From: Comamonadaceae bacterium
GTDB taxonomy: Bacteria > Pseudomonadota > Gammaproteobacteria > Burkholderiales > Burkholderiaceae_C
Direction: 5' to 3'
Assembly (NCBI GenBank): GCA_947443645.1
Contig: CANEXF010000010.1
Span: 62,001-126,000 of the forward strand
DNA: 64,000 nucleotides
Part shown: piece after piece, positions 56,601 to 64,000 of the stretch
Layout of the letters: every line of letters starts with the position of its first letter
Position numbering within the stretch: the first letter of the stretch is position 1
Program-made: the position numbers and the translations under genes
Notes under the pieces: model-generated
The model's input: only the letters and a program-made list of their open reading frames with translations
The model's database searches: none
What the model was told of the DNA's origin: nothing

Positions 56601-56934
56601 TTTCAGCAAGCTGGCCGGCCAATCCTGTCAGCGTCGGGTTAAGCGCCACCCCGTCAAGCTCAAGCACCAGCCGCTCGGGATTGCGCAAGATAAACAGGCT
56701 AAAACGCAACTCTGCTTTTGACTCCAGCACCATGCGGGTCGCGCCGTCTGTCTGCTCCAGCGACGCCGCGCTGATGGGTACGGCGGCCAAGGCCATGCTG
56801 GGTAACAAGGCCATAAAAACCAGCGCCCAGACCGAAGCAGGCAGTATCCAGTAAGGAAATATCCTGAGACTTGCACCGCCAGCAAGCTGCGGCCCAAGCT
56901 GGCCAAGGCTGATACGCGGCAGCGTCATGGTCAT
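53689..56934 (-). CDS. Usher-like outer membrane protein with N-terminal AMIN-like domain and C-terminal Ig/CarboxypepD-like domains
   Basis: AMIN-like (ATRMVLESKAELRFSLFILRNPERLVLELDGVAL); usher-like (RPITQPTSFDRHTLQGDLPPGWDVELYFNEALVGFQASRADGRYSFDDQPLAYGPNDFRLVFHGPLGQQR); C-terminal ASVRVFQDSNGNGVMDPGEEPIENAAMTVNG and SEIDGTVYLLENNSKRGIGDVVMELLDTD. Confidence 0.85.
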   Translation of the reverse strand: MTMTLPRISLGQLGPQLAGGASLRIFPYWILPASVWALVFMALLPSMALAAVPISAASLEQTDGATRMVLESKAELRFSLFILRNPERLVLELDGVALNPTLTGLAGQLAETHPSIKSLAIRPSRAHADAVELEFALKREVEPKIFSVKPEAGKDYRLVLEFAPPLVASTSPSAAVSAAPQVPRLPPAALLSGNVAESALAPLVTAQLPPRSADERTLALLEVQLDSYVLTDAITSYQSGRETFLPLGELARLLTLAIRAQPEQGVAEGYILNQARGFSLDVAQSRITLAEQTQVYDPALVRLQSDDIYVASSLLTRWLPIDLEVDLSSLVLRVKPRERLPLQERLERERLGARVGTRTGYEDPGYPKYDMPYRLFGVPFIDQTFGLGLKAGNGSRQTSANYTAYLTGDLLGTEAAVFLSSSRQNPTPDFRFTLARHDPDTNLLGPLSASSVMFGSGVTVPSVANIANRTATGTGYGLNLSNRPITQPTSFDRHTLQGDLPPGWDVELYFNEALVGFQASRADGRYSFDDQPLAYGPNDFRLVFHGPLGQQRVERQSFLLEQSSTPAGAFYYSLAQHQENSGQSRSVAQFEWGLSKYLTGTGGFVRLPTLPGATSASGSAATNAQYYGNLGLRAFWQSYIFSSDFYRSPNGGWLNDSGLKTRLGGIAVSYNHMQLRDFTSEIFLPSTDPLRSRDKVRLDGAIPAGWLPRLPVTLEVQRDQFKSGSSNLAVTGRVAAYVNRTSVSNQLTWQRFGGTTLASGALQMSYRVGVTGLSGQLAYSLKPQAKLDTVLLAGDRRLGEGYLLNLGVARSISNSETVYTAGLNKSLGSYGLGLSASYSSSGVYTIGVQLFIAMGREPRQGIWRLDAQPKADSGAASVRVFQDSNGNGVMDPGEEPIENAAMTVNGSRAPVRTDASGIAWLDRLPTRQYVDLAVDTQTLEDPYWVPQRKGVRLLPRPGHVAELDFPVVLTSEIDGTVYLLENNSKRGIGDVVMELLDTDRRLVSTIKTSSDGYYIIPAVAQGRYLLRVSPEQLRRVNLTDPGVRMVTILPDGKFINGVDFLLGKIAANPVPSLQREEQDEK

Positions 56935-56954
56935 GGCCAGCGACGGTCAGGAAC

Positions 56955-57875
56955 TCAGGGCAAATCGATAGCGGCTTCTGCCAGCAGTTTTCCGCCCGAC
57001 TCTGGTCGCTCCCTGAAGCTCAGGCGCAAGGTACCATGCGCGAGCACCGTGCCAGAGGCCGGCTTGAGCTCCAACCTGACACGGCGCAACAAGTTGGGGG
57101 TGTAGACCGCGACACCACCGGCCCGACCGACCTCCTGCATTGCTCCGCCCTGCGGCGTGAATGTAGCCACCAGATCACCGTAAACAGAGCGATTGCCACT
57201 GCGCTGCAGCACCGCAGCGAGTACTGAATTTTGGCCAGCCGCAGGTTTGAGCAGTTCCACACCAGACACCGCCACACTAGCCGTCGTATCACCCTGCCTG
57301 ACAATCACCGGGATAGACACACCCACCAGCGCCTTGAGTTGCACACCTACCTCGCCGGCGCCCAGTTTGGGGGCTTGCGCGTCAATGCTGCTAACACCGC
57401 TGGATTCGGCAACCAGGTCAAACTGCAGGTGCGAGCGGTACTCACCAACCGGCAGATCGGCTGGTTTGCGCAACAAGATTCGTATGGTCTGACTGCGGCC
57501 AGGCGCCAGCACCACCTGCCGTGGTGAATAGCGCAGCAACTCATCAGCGAACAGCTCGCCTGGCAAAGCCTTGTCAGCCGGAGAAAATTCCCCGGTCTCC
57601 GTCATACGCCGGTTCACCAGGTTGATGCGATAGGTCGTGCTTTCCTGGCCGTTGTTGATCAGCTCCAATTGGGCTGACCGCTGATTTTTCTCAAACACGA
57701 TGCGCGTCGGAAACAGCATCAGGTCTGCCGAGGCTGGAGACGCGGCGAGCAGCATGAGCAAAGCCGCCAAAAACCAGACACTCATAGAACGAAGAGCCAA
57801 ACCGATATGCGGCTTGAACCTGCTGGCAGCATCTGGCAGGGCAGTACGGGAAGCAACAGTAGGGATTGGCGACAT
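56955..57875 (-). CDS. PapD-like periplasmic fimbrial chaperone
   Basis: DLMLFPTRIVFEKNQRSAQLELINNGQESTTYRINLVNRRM...YSPRQVVLAPGRSQTIRILLRKPADLPVGEYRSHLQF. Confidence 0.87.
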   Translation of the reverse strand: MSPIPTVASRTALPDAASRFKPHIGLALRSMSVWFLAALLMLLAASPASADLMLFPTRIVFEKNQRSAQLELINNGQESTTYRINLVNRRMTETGEFSPADKALPGELFADELLRYSPRQVVLAPGRSQTIRILLRKPADLPVGEYRSHLQFDLVAESSGVSSIDAQAPKLGAGEVGVQLKALVGVSIPVIVRQGDTTASVAVSGVELLKPAAGQNSVLAAVLQRSGNRSVYGDLVATFTPQGGAMQEVGRAGGVAVYTPNLLRRVRLELKPASGTVLAHGTLRLSFRERPESGGKLLAEAAIDLP

Positions 57876-57996
57876 GGCTTGGCTTTCTGAGTTGCAAAGG
57901 AGCTGGTCGCAGCCAAGCCAGAGCGCGGGCCGGTTTGCGTTCTTGTTTTCGACTGATTGAGCCGGAGAGCTTGGTGCAGGCATAGGCAAATGGGGC

Positions 57997-58449
57997 TTAG
58001 TTGTAGTTAATGGTGACGTCGAAACTGCCGCCGTAGCTGCCACTTGCCTGGTTGCTACCGACACTCAGCGTTGCGCCAACCGAGAGTGTTTGTGAGCCGC
58101 CTCCGCTGAGCTGACCAACAGTTGCCGGGCTGCTCGTGAAGCTGTTAACCGCCATGGAGTTGGCGCCACTGGTGAGCGACACCACACCGTTGCCAGGCAA
58201 GGTGATGGCGTAGGTCGCGTTGGCATTTCCGCTGACGTTGAATGTGGCGGCAGAGCCACTTGCAGACGGCACCAAAATCACGCCACCGCCTTGGGTGCGC
58301 GCACCCGCAGCGCTGATGGTGACCGTACCGCTTCCACCAGCGGCGAAACTACCAAAGGCCAGCGACTGCACAGCAGAGATGGATTGCGCCTGGCTTGGGT
58401 ATGCAAAGGCTGCTGCACACAACAGCGCGAACAGGCTGAACTTTTGCAT
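57997..58449 (-). CDS. DUF4402-like exported subunit (subunit 2, no N-terminal extension)
   Basis: Signal peptide MQKFSLFALLCAAAFAYPSQA, mature QSISAVQSLAFGSFAAGG..., C-terminus GSFDVTINYN; paralogous to 58635..59180. Confidence 0.75.
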   Translation of the reverse strand: MQKFSLFALLCAAAFAYPSQAQSISAVQSLAFGSFAAGGSGTVTISAAGARTQGGGVILVPSASGSAATFNVSGNANATYAITLPGNGVVSLTSGANSMAVNSFTSSPATVGQLSGGGSQTLSVGATLSVGSNQASGSYGGSFDVTINYN

Positions 58450-58634
58450 TGCATGCCCTTCCCTTCAAGCTCGCCTTCGAGCGAGATCGATTGTTCCGTA
58501 GTCGAGTATCCCCAAGAGCCACGACTGCCGGCCTACGACCCATTACGCCGAGTAAAGCCCGGCACACCCATCACGGCATCCAGTCGTCGGCAGGCGCGTT
58601 GCGTTCAGCGCTGCTCACAAGGCTTAGCGGCTGC

Positions 58635-59180
58635 TTAGTTGTAGTCCACCGAAACGTTAAAACTACCGGTATAAGCGCCTGCTACCTGGCTGGCCACGGT
58701 CGTGATGGTGGCGCCCACTGACAAGGTTTGCGCGCCAGCGGTCAAGGTACCCGTGGTTGCAGGGAAACTGGTAAAGGAACTGACCGCCATGGTCTCGGGA
58801 CCGGTCTGAGTGCCGGTCGTGATGTTCACGGTACCGTTGCTTGGCAGCGTGATCGCATAAGTCAGCGAACCATCGCCAGTGACGTTAAAAGTGGCAGCTC
58901 CGGTCGTCGAGGTCACAAGAAGCACGCCACTGTTGGTGCGGGCACTGGTCTGTGCATTGATGGTCACCGTCTGCGCAGCTGCGCTGGTAGAAAACGAGCC
59001 AAAGCGCAAAGTGTTGGCCGCAGCAATGGAAATTGGGGTGACCACCGTTGCCGTCGCCGTGTTCGAAGTCGAGGCGGCGTAAGCATTGACACCCAGACCG
59101 GCGCATGCCAGACCAAGGGTCGATACCAGTGCGGCGTGCAATGCACGGCGCTTGAAAGTTGCAGATATACCTGATTTCAT
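58635..59180 (-). CDS. DUF4402-like exported subunit (subunit 1, probable major subunit)
   Basis: Signal peptide ending AYA; mature ASTSNTATATVVTPISIAAANTLRFGSFST..., C-terminus GSFNVSVDYN; strong RBS GAAGGAGTGATC. Confidence 0.77.
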   Translation of the reverse strand: MKSGISATFKRRALHAALVSTLGLACAGLGVNAYAASTSNTATATVVTPISIAAANTLRFGSFSTSAAAQTVTINAQTSARTNSGVLLVTSTTGAATFNVTGDGSLTYAITLPSNGTVNITTGTQTGPETMAVSSFTSFPATTGTLTAGAQTLSVGATITTVASQVAGAYTGSFNVSVDYN

Positions 59181-59685
59181 GATCACTCCTTCGTTAATGA
59201 ATTGGACTTACATCACTTAAATGACCTCTACACCCACCCTGCCCGCCAGCCTCGTCAACAAAACATACAAGGACAGACTCCAGCGTCGCGACACAACAAA
59301 TTTCGACAAACGTTCCTTTAGGACCACTTTTTTTGAATTCTATTTTTCAAAATGTGACTTATGTTGACAAATATCATAATTTATTAACCGGTATTTGCAA
59401 CAACTTGTAATTAATTATTTAGAAATGCCAAATTTAACTCAAAAAATCGCTTGAAGTAGTTTTTTGGTAACTTCTGACGGCTTTTAAACGGCAATTCACC
59501 ACCAAGAATGCCAAAAACAAGCAACAAAATGTGTTCGGCGCAATCGGGCAATTAAAAAAGCAGCGCTGGCTGTTGGCCCTGCTGCAATTCAAAAAATCCA
59601 GGCAACAAAGAGCTTCAGGCCCGAGTGCGCCGCGCTGGTCGGCGCTTTGGGCCAGGGACGAACGGGTTTGGCCCTGCTAGCTGAT

Positions 59686-59742
59686 AACGATTAAATCTGG
59701 CTTTAGCGCATGACTGCCTTGCGCCAGCAGCTATAAATTAAG
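59686..59742 (+). repeat. Dispersed ~57-nt hairpin element, copy h (diverged)
   Basis: attaaatctggctttagcgcatgactgccttgcgccagcagctataaattaagtagca; right half matches the consensus GCGC..GCAGCTAT....TAGCA. Confidence 0.5.
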
Positions 59743-59776
59743 TAGCAGACAGGATGAATGTTTGCTGCCGCCGGCT

Positions 59777-60514
59777 TTACCAGCCAGCCGCGGCAAAGAT
59801 CATGGACTGCTTGTTGCGCCGCCAAGTGACGGCATGCGGATGCACGGCCAGCCACCAGGTTTGCATCGCGGGACGCGGCCTGGGCTTGGCAAATGCTTGC
59901 GGCGTGAGCAGTGCCACACACCACGCCGGCTGGGTGTCGCGCACAGATTGGTATTGAATGCCGCCCAAGCTGGCTTGGCGTGCGACTTGCGCGAAGGCCT
60001 GCGTGGCACTGTAGTCGGTGCGGTGCAACCAGGCAGAGGCATTGGCGCTGAATGGCGGCAGGCGCAAATCGACCAGTTGCGTGCTCACATCGACACTGAA
60101 AGCCGTGTGCGTCACTGGTTCGAGTTTATTCAGATCCACCGCGTCCTTGAGAAATCGCCAGCGCCAATACCCCAGCTCCGCGCTGGCGGTGCGCACCGAC
60201 TCGGCGCCATAAAACACGCCCGGGTCGGTGATGGCCCGAAAGCGGGAGCCGCCGCGCAGCGGGTTATAGCGAAATGGCGTGGCCAGCAGGTAGTCGAGCG
60301 CCAAAGCGCTGTCCGGCTGAGCGGGCTTGCTGCCTTCCAGCAAGGTCTCCAGCAGGTCTTGCTCGACGCCGTTGTCAACGATTTTCATGGTCGAGGCGGT
60401 GTGCTGCGCCTCGACCATGCGCCACACCGGTCCAGACCAGGCAAAAGCCTCAGACGAGACTGCGGCTGGCGTCAAGGTATTGAACAACACGGACCAAACC
60501 TTCGGTATGCCCAA
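59777..60514 (-). CDS. RES domain-containing protein (ADP-ribosyltransferase-fold toxin family)
   Basis: WSGPVWRMVEAQHTASTMKIVDNGVEQDLLETLLEGSKP...LDYLLATPFRYNPLRGGSRFRAITDPGVFYGAESVRTASAELGYWRWRFLKDAV; true start probably downstream of 60514. Confidence 0.86.
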   Translation of the reverse strand: MGIPKVWSVLFNTLTPAAVSSEAFAWSGPVWRMVEAQHTASTMKIVDNGVEQDLLETLLEGSKPAQPDSALALDYLLATPFRYNPLRGGSRFRAITDPGVFYGAESVRTASAELGYWRWRFLKDAVDLNKLEPVTHTAFSVDVSTQLVDLRLPPFSANASAWLHRTDYSATQAFAQVARQASLGGIQYQSVRDTQPAWCVALLTPQAFAKPRPRPAMQTWWLAVHPHAVTWRRNKQSMIFAAAGW

Positions 60515-60590
60515 TGAGCTCTATGGGCCTGGCATTCAAGCCAAGGTTCTCACTTTGCAGCCACTTGCGCGCCGTGGACTCGTCACCCAC
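60450..60590 (-). pseudogene. C-terminal remnant of MbcA/ParS/Xre-type antitoxin (DUF2384-like)
   Basis: Reading frame MGDESTARKWLQSENLGLNARPIELIGHTEGLVRVVQYLDASRSLV*, immediately 5' of and overlapping the RES ORF; in-frame TGA directly upstream. Confidence 0.6.
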
Positions 60591-60679
60591 TCATGGCATC
60601 AAGCGATACGACTTGGGACAACAAAAAACCCGCCATGCCAATAAACATGCGAGTTCTGAGACGATATGGAGCGAGGGTC

Positions 60680-60756
<77 letters not shown>

Positions 60757-60799
60757 ATGTAAAAAAAGCCCACGAAGTGAGCTTTTTTAGGATGTTTAA

Positions 60800-60876
60800 T
60801 GGTCGGAGTACAAGGATTCGAACCTTGGACCCCCTGGTCCCAAACCAGGTGCGCTACCAGGCTGCGCCACACTCCG
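60800..60876 (-). tRNA. tRNA-Pro(TGG)
   Basis: CGGAGTGTGGCGCAGCCTGGTAGCGCACCTGGTTTGGGACCAGGGGGTCCAAGGTTCGAATCCTTGTACTCCGACCA; 77 nt. Confidence 0.97.
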
Positions 60877-60955
60877 CCAAGCTTCAAATTATAGCCTCAA
60901 GAATTGCAGATTCAAGCAGCAAGCAGCAATTTTTTTATCTTGCGCCCGCCACCCA

Positions 60956-62380
<1,425 letters not shown>

Positions 62381-62425
62381 GATGTTTCCTTGAAAATCTA
62401 CAAAACAGGGCTAGAAGTTCCTTCG

Positions 62426-62484
62426 CCCTTTGGGAGAGGGTTAGGGGGAGCCCTCACCCCTGCCCTCTCCCAAAGGGAGAGGGC
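62426..62484. repeat. Inverted-repeat (REP-like) hairpin between boxC and boxB
   Basis: CCCTTTGGGAGAGGG (62426-62440) versus CCCTCTCCCAAAGGG (62463-62477), perfect 15-bp inverted repeat; right arm extends into its own palindrome CCCTCTCCCAAAGGGAGAGGG. Confidence 0.88.
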
Positions 62485-62493
62485 ATAAGAAAG

Positions 62494-64000
62494 TCAGACC
62501 CTCTTCCAGTCGAACTTGGCTTTTTTGCCGGTGCCGAAGAGCTTGAGCGCACCGTCTTCGCCGACCGCATTCGGACGGATGAATATCCAGTTCTGCCAGG
62601 CTGACAGACGCCCAAAAATGCGGGTTTCCATGGTCTCTTTGCCGGGAAAGCGCAGCGATGCCTCCAGGCCCGTCATGGCGTCTGGCGAGAGCGAAGCACG
62701 CTCTTCCAGCATGATGCGGATCTCGTCGTCCCAGTCGATATCGTCGGGGCTCAAGGTCACCAGGCCCAGTGCCAGCGCCTGGTCTGCGCGCAGCGGGCTG
62801 TCACCCAAGCCCTTGAGCTGGCTGATCGTGGCCTCGTCCTCACAGAACCGGGTCTGCAAACGCGTCAGGCCGTTGACGGCCGGGAACCAGCCAAAGTTGG
62901 CGGCGGTCAGCTGCAGCACCGGTGCGACATCGGGCGAATCCGGCAGGTCCAGCATGTAGATGCGGTCACAGCTCAAAGCCAGTTCATAAAACGTGCCCGA
63001 GAAACAAGAGCCCGAATCCACCAGAGCAATCAGCGAGCGGCTGGTCACATCCAGGCGCGCCAGGGTGCGGCGCAGCGCGCCCGTGGTTTCTTTCACCAGC
63101 CAGTGGTCCTTGAGGTGGTCCAGCACGGCGTCCATCTTGATGATCTGATTGGCGTCGCCCTGCGTCTGGATAACCCAGGTGCCAACTTCGAGCTCGTTGG
63201 TGCGCAGGTTCAATATCAGGTCATCGAGCTCGCGCTGCATGCGCAGCGGATACCAGCTGGCGCCGGCCGCCTCAATCGCCTCAGGCGTGGCTTCGATCGC
63301 GCCAGCAGGCGCCTTGACAGTGATGGTGGCAACGCGCTTTTCGCGATCAACCTGCGCGTTCACCGTGCTGTAGTGGTAGCCGGCGTCATCTATAAGCGGC
63401 TTCAAAGCCGTCAGTTCAATCCCTTTTATGTTGGCATTTGAGCCTGCGGCCCTTGTGGATTGTGCGCGAAGCGCTTCTATTTCTGTAGCAATCAGCTGAC
63501 TGAACTGCTGCGGCTTGGCATGCCCGTCGATCAGCTTCCAGTCCTTGGCGCGGTCGGCGCGAACGCCTTCCGAGGTGGTGCAGAAAATGTCGGCGAGGTC
63601 GCGGCGCACCTTGCGCTTGTCAGTCACGCGGGTCAGGCCGCCGGTGCCTGGCAACACGCCCAGCAGAGGCACTTCGGGCAGGCTGACGGTCGACGAGCGG
63701 TCATCGACCATGATGATGCGGTCGCAGGCCAGCGCGAGTTCGTAGCCGCCGCCAGCGCAGGCGCCCGTCACCGAAGCAATGCTTTTGAGGCCGTCATGGC
63801 GCGAGGAGTCTTCCAGGCCATTGCGGGTTTCATTGGTGAACTTGCAGAAGTTGACCTTCCAGCCGTGGGTCGACAAACCCAGCATGTAAATGTTGGCGCC
63901 CGAGCACCAGATCTTTTCCTTGCCCGATTCAAACACCAGCACCTTGACGGCCGGGTGCTCAAAGCGCACGCGGTTGATCGCGTCGTGCAGTTCTATGTCC
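62494..64000 (-). CDS. boxC: 2,3-epoxybenzoyl-CoA dihydrolase BoxC (N-terminus beyond window)
   Basis: ANIYMLGLSTHGWKVNFCKFTNETRNGLEDSSRHDGLKSIASVTGACAGGGYELALACDRIIMVDDRSSTVSLPEVPLLGVLPGTGGLTRVTDKRKVRRDLADIFCTTSEG; frame stays open to 64000 (DIELHDAINRVRFEHPAVKV). Confidence 0.94.
   Translation of the reverse strand, partial: DIELHDAINRVRFEHPAVKVLVFESGKEKIWCSGANIYMLGLSTHGWKVNFCKFTNETRNGLEDSSRHDGLKSIASVTGACAGGGYELALACDRIIMVDDRSSTVSLPEVPLLGVLPGTGGLTRVTDKRKVRRDLADIFCTTSEGVRADRAKDWKLIDGHAKPQQFSQLIATEIEALRAQSTRAAGSNANIKGIELTALKPLIDDAGYHYSTVNAQVDREKRVATITVKAPAGAIEATPEAIEAAGASWYPLRMQRELDDLILNLRTNELEVGTWVIQTQGDANQIIKMDAVLDHLKDHWLVKETTGALRRTLARLDVTSRSLIALVDSGSCFSGTFYELALSCDRIYMLDLPDSPDVAPVLQLTAANFGWFPAVNGLTRLQTRFCEDEATISQLKGLGDSPLRADQALALGLVTLSPDDIDWDDEIRIMLEERASLSPDAMTGLEASLRFPGKETMETRIFGRLSAWQNWIFIRPNAVGEDGALKLFGTGKKAKFDWKRV

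Overview
This 64 kb window is a GC-rich betaproteobacterial chromosome segment. Gene content and dispersed repeats look like Burkholderiales/Comamonadaceae (Polaromonas/Rhodoferax-like); that placement is inference. Most of it is ordinary core genome: pal/tolB; an LPS-core/O-antigen block with waaL, msbA and glycosyltransferases; rng-maf-rlmH-rsfS-nadD-hemF; purD-yebC-upp; an autotransporter; clpA/clpS; sodB; xseA; exbB/exbD-lpxK-kdsB-adk; and lexA. There are also beta-oxidation-type genes, an aromatic-catabolism operon (46.6-52.3 kb), two tRNAs, and boxB/boxC of aerobic benzoyl-CoA degradation, with boxC running off the end. The strongest candidate for something undescribed is at 53.2-59.2 kb. 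It is a compact chaperone-usher-like export locus with three small DUF4402-like subunits, a PapD-like chaperone, and an usher that appears to carry an N-terminal AMIN domain and C-terminal Ig/CarboxypepD-like domains. Also notable are a RES toxin beside a truncated Xre/MbcA-type antitoxin remnant downstream of tRNA-Arg, two tandem SOS boxes between asparaginase and lexA, two GC-rich repeat blocks that start exactly at stop codons, and a family of about 57-nt hairpin elements, one apparently recruited in frame into the asparaginase gene. All family calls come from reading the sequence; no database search was run.
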